Origin: an uncultured Gammaproteobacteria bacterium | Lineage (GTDB): Bacteria; Pseudomonadota; Gammaproteobacteria; Pseudomonadales; Pseudohongiellaceae | DNA length: 36,162 nt | Direction: 5' to 3' | Assembly: GCA_913060695.1 (NCBI GenBank) | Contig: CAJXUA010000028.1 | Location: forward strand, 1 to 36,162 | In this document: positions 7,831 through 15,792 of the stretch, piece by piece | How the letters are laid out: every line of letters begins with the position of its first letter | How positions within the stretch are numbered: position 1 is the stretch's first letter | Notes under the pieces: model-generated | Told to the model about the DNA's origin: nothing | Databases searched by the model: none | The model's input: the letters and a program-made list of their open reading frames with translations, nothing else | Position numbers and translations under genes: made by a program

Positions 7831-9303
7831 ATGAAAAATGTCCGAGCGTTACTAATCCTGCTAATTTCATCGCTGAGTGCTGTATGCATAGCGGCAGATT
7901 TTGAGGGCGGGGCTGAAGTGTCTTGGCTAGGTTCACTTTCAATCGCAGAAAGGTATCAGCTTGATTCTGAGCAATTGTCTGAAACCAGAGAGTTCTTTTT
8001 ATCATTGCCCCAGAGCTATGATAACTCGCAACACCATTATTCCGTGTTGTATCTGCTAGATGCAGATCAGAACATGGAGCATGCCGTTGCTAGCGCTAGA
8101 ATGTTGGCGCAATGGCGCGGTATTCCCGAGTTGATAATAGTAGGAATTCCCAGTACCAATCGACTTCGCGATTTTACCCCTACGCAAGATGTAAACTATT
8201 CGGAACAGAGTGGAGGTGGTGAGCCTTTCATGGCTTTCCTAAAAAAAGAGCTCATTCCCTACATCGATGCCAATTACAGAACTCATCCTTTTCGAATTCT
8301 ATCCGGACATTCTTTATCTGGCTTGTTAGCGGCAAACGAGCTGATGGGCGCAAGTAGTCTCTTCAATGCCTATATCATCACTGCCCCTTCTTTGTGGTGG
8401 AACGGTTTTGAAATACTGGATATTGCAGAGCAAAACTTCAAGCAAAACTTCAAGCAAAATCAACATAAAAGCAAAACGGCGTATTTTGGTATTGGTGAGC
8501 TCGACGGTTATGGTATGAAGCAGGAGCTTCTACGCTATATCGCTTCCATTGAGGCATCGGGCAACGACCAAGTTCGTTTCGAACATAGGGAGTATAGCGG
8601 GGAGGGCCATATGTCAGCCCCAATGTCAGTTACCTATGATGGTTTGCTTTCTGTTTTCTCGGATATTCCCTATCTCAAAGAGAGCTGGAGCAACTTTAGT
8701 AGCGATGCGTTCATAGCACGGGAGGAAAGTTTAGGAGCCAAGTATGGCAGCACCGCTATGCAAACGTCAGAGATCTATGTCGGGCTGGCAAATTATCTGC
8801 TAGAGAATGCTAACTTCAATGGCGCTGTTACGGTGTTCACTATTAATGCAGAAAGAAACCCGGAGTATGCACCCTATTACGATTGGCTCGCTAACGCCTA
8901 TGTCTTGGCAGGTAATGTAGAAAAAGCCATTGAAGTATATCGAACGGCGTATGACATTAGTTCCACAGCGATCAATGGGCAAGGCAATGCAAACCAATAT
9001 CTCGAACAAATAGAGTTGCTTCGCCACCCAATTGAGCTAAGTGAAGAGGATGCCCGGAGCCTAGTGGGGTGTTATGGAGAGGGAGACGATAGTTACGCCG
9101 TCTATTTGGAAAATGGCCGGCTCTACAGTCGGCATAGCGATTGGCAAGATTTTGAACTCTTTGCCAAAACCACAAAACAGTTTTTCATGAGGGTTCCACC
9201 AGGGCATCAATTTAGTTTTGTAGTGGAAGACTCGGTAACTACACTGCTTCTCGACGTATATGGCACTCAATCTAGGTTGCAGGCTGCACAGGGTGGATGT
9301 TAG
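7831..9303 (+). CDS. Exported alpha/beta-hydrolase (esterase D family) with TPR-like tail
   Basis: A 490-aa protein with a signal peptide (cleavage near CIAAD). Residues about 40-290 are a putative esterase domain of the esterase D/enterochelin esterase type. The nucleophile motif is SGHSLSG (Ser161), with VLYLLDADQNM before it and a likely catalytic His in GEGHMSAP. Residues about 325-390 look like TPR helices (FNAVTVFTINAERNP-type spacing, then VEKAIEVYRTAYD). AAGGGG at 7819 supports the ATG. An internal 12-bp tandem duplication (8431-8454) gives the repeated KQNF residues. Substrate is unknown. Confidence 0.8.
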   Translation: MKNVRALLILLISSLSAVCIAADFEGGAEVSWLGSLSIAERYQLDSEQLSETREFFLSLPQSYDNSQHHYSVLYLLDADQNMEHAVASARMLAQWRGIPELIIVGIPSTNRLRDFTPTQDVNYSEQSGGGEPFMAFLKKELIPYIDANYRTHPFRILSGHSLSGLLAANELMGASSLFNAYIITAPSLWWNGFEILDIAEQNFKQNFKQNQHKSKTAYFGIGELDGYGMKQELLRYIASIEASGNDQVRFEHREYSGEGHMSAPMSVTYDGLLSVFSDIPYLKESWSNFSSDAFIAREESLGAKYGSTAMQTSEIYVGLANYLLENANFNGAVTVFTINAERNPEYAPYYDWLANAYVLAGNVEKAIEVYRTAYDISSTAINGQGNANQYLEQIELLRHPIELSEEDARSLVGCYGEGDDSYAVYLENGRLYSRHSDWQDFELFAKTTKQFFMRVPPGHQFSFVVEDSVTTLLLDVYGTQSRLQAAQGGC

Positions 9304-9330
9304 TAATAATATACCGGAGCACCACTATGC

Positions 9331-10236
9331 TTAATCCCAGTTAGCTTTCTCAGCGATATTTTTAGAGAAAAAATCGATAAAAGCATTTACCTTTGGGCTT
9401 AAGTACCGCCGTTGTGGGTAAAGCAAATAAATAGAAACTTCTAATATTCTATAGTCATCAAAGAGAACCTGTAACTTTCCTTTGTTGACTTCATTGGCAA
9501 CCATAAAAGTTGGCATTCTGCAGATACCCATGTCACTAAGCAAGGCTTCCTTTAACGCCAAACTACTATTTATCTGCAAGCTACTGCTTAACTGAACCAG
9601 AACATCCTCGCCGTTAATATCTCTAAACTTCCATTCAAGAGCATGGTCTTGATGCTGATAGCTAAGAATATTGTGGCTCGTTAGTTGACTTGGATATGCG
9701 GGCTTACCGTATTGTTTAAGGTACTTAGGCGTTGCGACTATCGCATGCTTACAAGAAGCTATTTTCTTCGCTATCAGTGTAGAGTCAGTTAGTTCGGCAG
9801 TAATGCGCACAGAGATATCGAACCCCTCTTCGATCACATCTACTTGCCGATCATCGAGATGTAAATCTATTATAATCTCTGGGTATTGATGCCGAAAATT
9901 TGCTAGCGCAGGTGCAATGTACAATACCCCAAAAGACATCGGCGCATTGATCTTCAAAACTCCACGCGGCTTATCTTGTAATCGTGTTACCTCACTTTCA
10001 GCATCTTCAATTTCTTGAAGGCCTAGTCGTGTGTGCTCATAAAAAACTTTTCCTACCTCAGTCAGGCTTAATTTTCGGGTAGTTCGGTTCAACAATCGCG
10101 CATTAAGCCGATCTTCAAGCCGGCTAATGTATTTGCTCACCACCGATCGAGAAAGTTTAAGACGCTCTGCTGCCTTGGTGAAACTACCACTTTGTACTAC
10201 CTGAACGAATACGACGATATCGGTGAGCTTGTCCAT
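9331..10236 (-). CDS. LysR-family transcriptional regulator
   Basis: A 301-aa protein. Residues 1-60 form the winged helix-turn-helix of LysR regulators (FVQVVQSGSFTKAAERLKLS, then VSKYISRLEDRLNARLLNRT), and residues about 90-290 the effector-binding domain, beginning GVLKINAPMSFG. It resembles the AaeR/DhcR-like branch. It is transcribed away from the VOC-EamA-nitroreductase run that starts 137 bases upstream, and it most likely controls that run and itself, as is usual for divergent LysR genes. The inducer is not predictable from sequence. Confidence 0.92.
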   Translation of the reverse strand: MDKLTDIVVFVQVVQSGSFTKAAERLKLSRSVVSKYISRLEDRLNARLLNRTTRKLSLTEVGKVFYEHTRLGLQEIEDAESEVTRLQDKPRGVLKINAPMSFGVLYIAPALANFRHQYPEIIIDLHLDDRQVDVIEEGFDISVRITAELTDSTLIAKKIASCKHAIVATPKYLKQYGKPAYPSQLTSHNILSYQHQDHALEWKFRDINGEDVLVQLSSSLQINSSLALKEALLSDMGICRMPTFMVANEVNKGKLQVLFDDYRILEVSIYLLYPQRRYLSPKVNAFIDFFSKNIAEKANWD

Positions 10237-10373
10237 AATTAGTAAAGATACGTGAACAGTGTTGTTCGAATATAGCTAATTATCTTTCCAATGTTAACTA
10301 TTATCCTTCTTCTCGCAGTAATTAAGGAAATTTCGGCCAAATTGAATCTGGCAGGGCAAGTTGGAGAGAGGTT
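10237..10373. promoter_or_regulatory. Divergent promoter region between lysR and the VOC operon
   Basis: AT-rich 137-nt spacer that must carry both promoters. AAAGATA (10244-10250) and TATCTTT (10281-10287) form a 7-bp inverted repeat 30 nt apart that could be part of an operator. No confident LysR T-N11-A site was singled out. Confidence 0.35.
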
Positions 10374-10820
10374 ATGAGAGATCTAAAAGGGCTAGATCAC
10401 ATCGGAATAAGAGTAAGCGATTTCGAGAGTTCAATTGAATTTTATAAGGCATTCGGCTTCGAGCTACAGAGAGCTGACATCGAAGAGGGCGTAAGAGTAT
10501 TGGCTCATAAACAAGGACCAACTCTGAATCTACTCGACTCTACCACTAAGACTAGGGCAATACATAACGTCTTGATGGACGAAGAGACTAAACATACGGG
10601 TTATACCCACATCGCGCTTATTGTTCAGGACATTGCTAAGACAGTTGATTATATCAATAACCTAGGCCATGAAATTACAGAAGGGCCAGTTAGCTTTAGT
10701 GACGGAAAGACCTCTATCTTCATCCGTGATCCTGACAGAAATGTCATAGAATTTACGCAGTCTACACAAACGGTGCAATCTGCTACCTACAGTGTCGAAA
10801 ACAGTGGCGGTGAAATATGA
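10374..10820 (+). CDS. VOC-family (glyoxalase/bleomycin-resistance fold) protein
   Basis: A 148-aa protein with two beta-alpha-beta-beta-beta halves. Expected metal ligands are H9 (LDHIGIRVSD), H79 (YTHIALIVQD) and E126 (VIEFTQ). The family covers glyoxalase I, dioxygenases and thiol transferases to fosfomycin; the exact reaction cannot be chosen. GGAGAGAGG lies just upstream of the ATG. Its end overlaps the next start by 4 nt (ATGA), indicating translational coupling to the EamA transporter. Confidence 0.88.
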   Translation: MRDLKGLDHIGIRVSDFESSIEFYKAFGFELQRADIEEGVRVLAHKQGPTLNLLDSTTKTRAIHNVLMDEETKHTGYTHIALIVQDIAKTVDYINNLGHEITEGPVSFSDGKTSIFIRDPDRNVIEFTQSTQTVQSATYSVENSGGEI

Positions 10821-11701
10821 AAGCGCTACTTCTTCTGATACTTTCTGGTTCACTGACAGCTGCACTATACATGCTAAGGAAATTAGCAGGCGCGGAGTCG
10901 ATTCCCGTAACACTATTCTTATTCTGGCAATTATTCGGCAGTGCTCTGGTTGTTTTGACCGTCTCAATTAGGTCTCGACATTTTCCAATCTGGAATATGC
11001 AACACATACGGTACTATCTGATTGGTGGGCTACTGGGCACAACTATTCCATTCATTCTGGTGTTCGTGGTTTTAGAGCACCTACAGGTTGGGTTGGTTGG
11101 ATTGCTAACAGCGCTTTCACCTATTGCAACTTATTTCCTAGCAAGAATCATAGGCTATGAGCAGGCAAGTATGCTGCGCATTGTCGGATTGATTGTCGGG
11201 CTAGCGGGAGTTGCCTTTCTCATCACTTCTGGCGAATCGATTGATCAATCGACCAACTGGATATTCATTCTTCTGGCGTTAATGATTCCTCTGACACTAG
11301 CCGTTAGCAATATTTATCGTAGCCGTTATTGGCCTGTTGGAAGCGAAGCGATTTCCATAGTTATGGGCATGCTAACGGTTAATGGGGTTCTTCTGCTGAT
11401 TGTGAATGTGTGGCTTGGAAATTTTCACGAGAATATGTTCGAGAACACCCAAGTGCTCCCTTTGATAGTGGTTCTATCGCTATTAGCTGGTGCAGCTTAC
11501 ATAAGTTCTTTTCTGCTTCTAAAAGAGGGTGGTCCTGTTTACTTAAGCCAAATGGGCTATGTCATCACTGTTGTCACTATATTAGCCGGAATTCTATTTT
11601 GGGATGAGCAATACCATTCGAATGACCTAATTAGCATAGCGCTAGTCTTTGGTGGAGTTCTGATGACAACTTGGTCGCAGAAGAAGAATGTTGTTTCGTA
11701 A
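10817..11701 (+). CDS. EamA/DMT-superfamily transporter
   Basis: A 294-aa membrane protein with about ten hydrophobic helices arranged as two EamA halves, the length and layout of drug/metabolite exporters of the RhaT/EamA type. Motifs such as GLLTALSPIATYFLARI (helix 4) and the matching segment near the C-terminus (GYVITVVTILAGILFWDE) are typical. It starts inside the end of the VOC gene, so the two are co-expressed. A role in exporting the compound modified by its neighbours is inferred from context only. Confidence 0.88.
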   Translation: MKALLLLILSGSLTAALYMLRKLAGAESIPVTLFLFWQLFGSALVVLTVSIRSRHFPIWNMQHIRYYLIGGLLGTTIPFILVFVVLEHLQVGLVGLLTALSPIATYFLARIIGYEQASMLRIVGLIVGLAGVAFLITSGESIDQSTNWIFILLALMIPLTLAVSNIYRSRYWPVGSEAISIVMGMLTVNGVLLLIVNVWLGNFHENMFENTQVLPLIVVLSLLAGAAYISSFLLLKEGGPVYLSQMGYVITVVTILAGILFWDEQYHSNDLISIALVFGGVLMTTWSQKKNVVS

Positions 11702-11732
11702 AAAATACGTAAAAACAGGAGGAGAGTTAGAG

Positions 11733-12359
11733 ATGAGTGTAATAGAAGCGCTTAACTGGCGGTATGCCGTAAGAGAATTCTCAAATGAAAAAATCAGTGA
11801 TGAATCATTAAAAACACTTTTGGACGCAACTAGACTCGCCGCTACATCTTACGGTCTGCAGCCCTATAGACTAATGGTTATTGACGATAAGGAGTTACGT
11901 AAAAAGTTGTTGGAGTTCTCTTTTGGTCAGAAGAAAGTACTCTACTGCTCACACTTGGTTGTATTCGCAGCGCAAACAAATATTGGCGATTCTTTGGTTG
12001 ATAATTACATTCGAAAAGTTTCTAACGTCAGGAAAATTCCGATTACAGAGCTAAGAGATTATGCAGATCATATAAAAGCGGCACTCAGTAATAAGAGTGA
12101 TAAACAGAAAAGAGAATGGGCCCATCAACAAGCCTATATTGCCTTAGGCACCCTGCTAACTAGTGCGGCATTGTTGGGAATTGATACCTGCCCGATGGGT
12201 GGAATTGACGCGCGTGCCTATGATGACACGCTCAATTTTAAATCGATTAATCTGGAAACATCGATGGTCTGTGCTTTAGGTGTGCGTGCTCAACAAGATA
12301 AAAGTGCAGGGCTGAAGAAAGTTCGCTATGACGAATCTGAAATGCTTGTAACGATCTAA
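11733..12359 (+). CDS. Nitroreductase-family NAD(P)H-dependent oxidoreductase
   Basis: A 208-aa flavoprotein of the NfsB-like nitroreductase family. The N-terminal FMN-phosphate motif is seen in LNWRYAVREF, followed by LDATRLAATSYGLQP and, later, LLGIDTCPMGG. A longer frame opens at 11688 inside the transporter gene, but GGAGGAGAG at 11718-11726 places the true start at the ATG at 11733. It reduces nitro groups, quinones or enones with NAD(P)H in the cytoplasm; the physiological substrate is unknown. It belongs to the operon controlled by the divergent LysR gene. Confidence 0.9.
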   Translation: MSVIEALNWRYAVREFSNEKISDESLKTLLDATRLAATSYGLQPYRLMVIDDKELRKKLLEFSFGQKKVLYCSHLVVFAAQTNIGDSLVDNYIRKVSNVRKIPITELRDYADHIKAALSNKSDKQKREWAHQQAYIALGTLLTSAALLGIDTCPMGGIDARAYDDTLNFKSINLETSMVCALGVRAQQDKSAGLKKVRYDESEMLVTI

Positions 12360-12402
12360 AATTGACGAATCCAATATTCGGTTTCAACAGGAGGAAAGTG
12401 AG

Positions 12403-13374
12403 ATGTTCAAGAAAACCATGTTGCTAATTGCGGCTCTTCTTATAGTGGCTAATAGTGTAGCGCAGCAAAGATCTGTAGGCATTAGTCCTTGGGGTGCAGA
12501 AGATGAAATCGGCAGGTTGAACCTTATTACTCCAGAGTCTACATCTGCAATTCTCTCTAGAATTTCAGGTGGGAAAGTGTACGACCTTTCAGTGGATTAC
12601 TTTATAGGCATGCCGAGTTGGCAGGCAGCCGGCGATCCACACTATAGGATATGGATGACACATACTCCTAGAGGAAGCGTTATTGATGATCCTCTAAATG
12701 TTGGCAAAAGCGTCAACAAGCATGTTAGCTATACGGGAGCTGCAGTGTCGATGTATACCCATATGGGGACCCACATCGATGCGCTAAATCATTTCGGTCT
12801 AAATGGAGAAATATGGAATGGCTACCGTGCTGATGAGTATCTGGGTGATCAGGGGTGGCAAGTAGCTGGTGTAGAGAATATTCCTCCTATCATTGCGCGT
12901 GGAGTGCTAATCGATATTCCAGCGGCAAAAGGGATTGATATGTTGCCTGCAGGTTACCGGGTAACGCGGCAAGATATAATCGAGACCGTAGCTAGTCAGC
13001 AGATTGAGTTACATCCCGGCGATGTAGTATTGATTAGAACTGGCAGAATGCAGGATTACCAGAACACCCAAAAATACATGAGCAACCCCCCAGGAATGGG
13101 TTTGGATGCCGCACAGTATCTTGTAGAAGTCGCGGGGGCAATGATAGTAGGTGCGGATAATCTAAGTTTTGAAGCATTTCCAGCAGAATTGGAGACAGAC
13201 TATGTGCCAGTCCATACCTATCTGTTGTCACAACAGGGTTCGCCTATCATTGAGCTGATAGACCTTGAAGGTCTTTCACAAGACAGAGTATTTGAATTTG
13301 CGTTTATTGGTGGACCAATTAAGTTCAAAGGTGCTGATGCAGCACCAATTCGTCCACTCGCTATCCCTTTCTAA
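12403..13374 (+). CDS. Exported cyclase-family (kynurenine formamidase-like) metal hydrolase
   Basis: A 323-aa protein with a signal peptide (about residues 1-20, SVAQQ). It carries the cyclase/kynurenine formamidase signature HMGTHIDALNHF, with H120, H124, D126 and H130 as expected metal-binding or catalytic residues. The family hydrolyses amides such as N-formylkynurenine or cyclic imides and isatin-type compounds. The export signal argues against simple tryptophan catabolism in the cytoplasm. A strong AGGAGG lies upstream of the ATG. It follows the nitroreductase by 43 nt and appears to be in the same operon. Confidence 0.88.
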   Translation: MFKKTMLLIAALLIVANSVAQQRSVGISPWGAEDEIGRLNLITPESTSAILSRISGGKVYDLSVDYFIGMPSWQAAGDPHYRIWMTHTPRGSVIDDPLNVGKSVNKHVSYTGAAVSMYTHMGTHIDALNHFGLNGEIWNGYRADEYLGDQGWQVAGVENIPPIIARGVLIDIPAAKGIDMLPAGYRVTRQDIIETVASQQIELHPGDVVLIRTGRMQDYQNTQKYMSNPPGMGLDAAQYLVEVAGAMIVGADNLSFEAFPAELETDYVPVHTYLLSQQGSPIIELIDLEGLSQDRVFEFAFIGGPIKFKGADAAPIRPLAIPF

Positions 13375-13399
13375 ACTCAATACACTTTGTGAGTTAAAA

Positions 13400-14101
13400 A
13401 TGACAATTAAATCCTACAGAGAAGTTAACCCGTTATTTTCTGCAAGAGTTGCTGGCTTGCTTTATCTTATGATCATTGTATTTGGAGTTTCATCTGAGTT
13501 ATTGGTTCGAGCTCCTAATATTGATTTTACTGACCCAGTAGCAACAGCCAGAAATATCTCGAACCATGAATCCTTATTCCGGTTTGGGTTTCTGGCTGAC
13601 ACCATAATGTTAATGTGTGATATAGCACTAGCTGTTGTCTTTTATGTTCTATTTAGGCCAGTAAACGAGACCCTTTCGCTGCTAGCCGCTGCATTTCGAT
13701 TAACACAGGCTGTAATCCTTAGCGTAAATTTGCTGTTTTACTACTCTGCAATTCTTTTGCTAAGTAAATGGAGCTATTTTTCCTTACAAAATGATGAGAA
13801 TATTCTAGCCATGGCTACATTTGTTCTGGATATCCATAGTCACGGTTATGACCTTGGCTTGATCTTCTTTTCATTATCCAACTTCATACTTGCTTATTTG
13901 ATTATCAAATCGCAGTATATTCCACGCATTTTTGGATATGGTCTTTTAGCAGCGGCTATAGTCTATTTGGCAGGGAGCTATACGCGTTTTATGTTGCCAA
14001 GTTATATCGACACTATGCAAGTAATCTATTTGCTACCCTTGATAGCAGAGCTCGCATTGAGTGTTTACTTATTGTCCAAAGGATTAAGGTATATACAGTA
14101 G
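13400..14101 (+). CDS. DUF4386 multi-spanning membrane protein
   Basis: A 233-aa membrane protein with about six hydrophobic helices. The opening SARVAGLLYLMIIVFGVSSE and the later LADTIMLMCDIALAVVFYVLF resemble the DUF4386 family. An in-frame start at 13265 lies deep inside the cyclase gene, so the ATG at 13400, 25 nt after the cyclase stop, is the likely start, although its Shine-Dalgarno site is weak. It could be the last gene of the LysR-controlled run. Function of the family is unknown. Confidence 0.75.
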   Translation: MTIKSYREVNPLFSARVAGLLYLMIIVFGVSSELLVRAPNIDFTDPVATARNISNHESLFRFGFLADTIMLMCDIALAVVFYVLFRPVNETLSLLAAAFRLTQAVILSVNLLFYYSAILLLSKWSYFSLQNDENILAMATFVLDIHSHGYDLGLIFFSLSNFILAYLIIKSQYIPRIFGYGLLAAAIVYLAGSYTRFMLPSYIDTMQVIYLLPLIAELALSVYLLSKGLRYIQ

Positions 14102-14216
14102 ATCTGAGATGGTACGGCTAAGAAATGAGCAGCTTGAAAAAGTGCCGGATTGCCGAAATGATAGCGTCACTAATACCCAAGATCGAGTGCAAGAACGACC
14201 AACTCGAAGTTCCCAA

Positions 14217-14241
14217 GATCAAAGGGGTCAGAGTAATTTGA
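14217..14241. repeat. Family A half element R4 (left arm only)
   Basis: A complete left arm, GATCAAAGGGGTCAGAGTAA then TTTGA, with no right arm before the histidine phosphatase start at 14267. It lies 115 nt after the DUF4386 stop, one of only two loci not abutting an annotated stop codon. Confidence 0.9.
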
Positions 14242-14266
14242 AAACTAGTCAATTAGTGCCTGCCGC

Positions 14267-14854
14267 ATGATTGTGCTCCATTTGCTTCGACATGCGCAGC
14301 AGGATTGGGATAGAGAGACGCCAGACGTGGACTGGCCGTTGACGCCAACGGGGCGGAAGCAGGCCGCAGATCTCGTGGATGAGTTGGCAAAGCTACGCCC
14401 AGATAGTTTGTGGTGCAGCGAGACTCAACGTGCCTTCCAGACAATTCAACCCTATGCTGAGTGCTCGGGACTAACAGTGAGGCGGCTCCGTGACCTAGGC
14501 GAGCGGAGACTCACATGGCCTCTGCCCGCCATGGATGAGATGCAGGAGCATTATCGTAGGGGGTGGAAAGACCTTGATTATACCCTGGTGAATGGAGAAT
14601 CCAACCGCGAGGGGCAAGCCCGCTTCATGGAGGCACTCCATAAAATCGTCGAGCAAGAGAGTGTGGAGGAGCAGAACCGCTGCGTAGTAGTGTGTGCTCA
14701 CGGCAATGTCATTGCCTTAGCCGAGCATGCCGCTACTGGCACCTTTGGCGACACTAGCCTCGATTTCTGTGAGTTTCGTACGCTTACCTTGGGTCCGAAC
14801 GGATGGCAGTTGCTTGCTACCAAAGCCACGGAGGGATCAAAGGGGTCAGAGTAA
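14267..14854 (+). CDS. Histidine phosphatase-family protein with repeat-encoded C-terminus
   Basis: A 195-aa cytoplasmic phosphatase of the phosphoglycerate mutase-like superfamily. The catalytic motif is LLRHAQQ (R8, H9), with R55 in SETQRA, E79 in DLGERR and the second histidine in CAHGN (H145), so all core residues are present. These enzymes form a phosphohistidine and act on small phosphoesters or phosphoproteins. The last codons, SKGSE and TAA, are encoded by the left arm of repeat R5, so the original C-terminus seems to have been replaced or extended by a few residues. No clear ribosome site precedes the ATG. Confidence 0.88.
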   Translation: MIVLHLLRHAQQDWDRETPDVDWPLTPTGRKQAADLVDELAKLRPDSLWCSETQRAFQTIQPYAECSGLTVRRLRDLGERRLTWPLPAMDEMQEHYRRGWKDLDYTLVNGESNREGQARFMEALHKIVEQESVEEQNRCVVVCAHGNVIALAEHAATGTFGDTSLDFCEFRTLTLGPNGWQLLATKATEGSKGSE

Positions 14855-14920
14855 CTTGAAAGTTTGCTTTCGCGGGATTTAGATCAAATTACTCTTACCC
14901 CTTTGATCTACCCCTTTAAT
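14835..14920. repeat. Family A palindromic element R5
   Basis: The left arm at 14835-14859 overlaps the end of the phosphatase gene and supplies its stop. The right arm at 14884-14908 has one change (CTTACC for CTGACC). An extra tip copy, CCCCTTTAAT, follows at 14911-14920. Confidence 0.92.
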
Positions 14921-14944
14921 CGAGTTAAAAGTCGAGGTGGTGAG

Positions 14945-15547
14945 GTGAGCAAAGATTTTTTCGAACATAAAGCTGGTACGTACGAAAAGGATGATAATAG
15001 AGTTTCAAACGTGGAGAACATCGCAAATTCTATCATCGCAAGCGTAAGCCTAGATCGAAGCATGCATCTGATGGATTTTGGTTCCGGTACGGGGCTGTTG
15101 CTGGAGCGCATTGCGCCATTAGTAAACAAGATTACGGCTGTCGATATTTCAAAATCAATGAATGCTCAGCTTGCCAAGAAGCAAGCGAGTATTGGTTGTG
15201 AAGTAGAAATTCTCGAGATTGACTTGGCGACTGCTAATGTTAGCCAAAAATATGATGGCGTAATATCTTCCATGACAATGCATCACGTGCAAGATGTTGC
15301 TGCAATGTTCCTTAAGTTTCATTCTCTACTAAACGATGGCGGATTTATCGCGATATCTGATCTTGATAGTGAAGATGGCAGTTTCCACACAGAAGATACG
15401 GGCGTTTTCCATTCTGGTTTCGAGAGAGATTCAATTGCGCAAGCGGCGAAGCAAGCCGGGTTTCGAGATATTCAAGTCGTAGATGCAAGTACAGTCCGTA
15501 AACCCCATGGAGAGTATTCGGTGTTTTTGCTAACGGCTAAGAAATAG
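14945..15547 (+). CDS. Class I SAM-dependent methyltransferase
   Basis: A 200-aa cytoplasmic methyltransferase. The SAM-binding glycine-rich motif I is LMDFGSGTG (about residues 43-50), followed by the acidic end of strand 2 (ITAVDIS) and a motif IV-like DGVISSMTMHHV. The frame is open from an ATG at 14864, but that is inside repeat R5. The GTG at 14945 is preferred because of the GAGGTGG just upstream and because the product then starts where such proteins usually do (SKDFFEHKAGTYE). The substrate is unknown. The gene is bounded by repeats R5 and R6. Confidence 0.88.
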   Translation: MSKDFFEHKAGTYEKDDNRVSNVENIANSIIASVSLDRSMHLMDFGSGTGLLLERIAPLVNKITAVDISKSMNAQLAKKQASIGCEVEILEIDLATANVSQKYDGVISSMTMHHVQDVAAMFLKFHSLLNDGGFIAISDLDSEDGSFHTEDTGVFHSGFERDSIAQAAKQAGFRDIQVVDASTVRKPHGEYSVFLLTAKK

Positions 15548-15555
15548 GTGGTGTA

Positions 15556-15609
15556 GATCAAAGGGGTCAGAGTAGTTTGAAAGGTTCAAATTACTCTGAC
15601 CCCTTTGAT
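15556..15609. repeat. Family A palindromic element R6 (compact hairpin)
   Basis: Arms at 15556-15580 and 15586-15609 are separated by only 5 nt, giving a tight 54-nt hairpin. It begins 8 nt after the methyltransferase stop and ends 14 nt before the small ORF at 15624. Confidence 0.95.
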
Positions 15610-15623
15610 TTAGGGAGTAATCA

Positions 15624-15719
15624 ATGAAATTCATCTTTGTGAAGCTGTTGATCAGTGTGTTGGTGCTTGCTGGCATCGCCGCGATTGTCTACTACAGAGT
15701 GCTTAGTGGTAGCATGTAA
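15624..15719 (+). CDS. Putative 31-aa single-span membrane peptide
   Basis: ATG to TAA encodes 31 residues. Nearly all of it is one hydrophobic helix (LLISVLVLAGIAAIVYY), with a lysine-containing N-terminus and a short polar tail (RVLSGSM). AGGGAG at 15612-15617 is a well-placed ribosome site. It sits between repeat R6 and the aminotransferase, 73 nt before the latter. No family was recognised. It could be a small regulatory membrane protein; chance is not excluded. Confidence 0.5.
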   Translation: MKFIFVKLLISVLVLAGIAAIVYYRVLSGSM

Positions 15720-15792
15720 AAAGACTCCGGCCAGAAGTGCACCGGCTTGGTTTGTCTGGCAGCTACAGCATATGGGGTTTGAGGAAACTGAG

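Noticed and set aside
8431-8454. 12-bp tandem repeat in the esterase gene
   Set aside because: A simple in-frame slippage duplication (KQNF repeated); unrelated to the dispersed elements.
14109-14270. 53-codon ORF starting MVRLRNEQLEK, overlapping the phosphatase start as ATGA
   Set aside because: It runs through repeat R4 and no family match is convincing. The opening loosely recalls some transposase N-termini, but the evidence is too thin to call an insertion-sequence remnant.
15556-15609. Repeats as standard Rho-independent terminators
   Set aside because: The stems are strong but the right arms end in CCCCTTTGAT with no U-tract after them. An mRNA 3'-end role is possible, but the intrinsic-terminator label is not supported.
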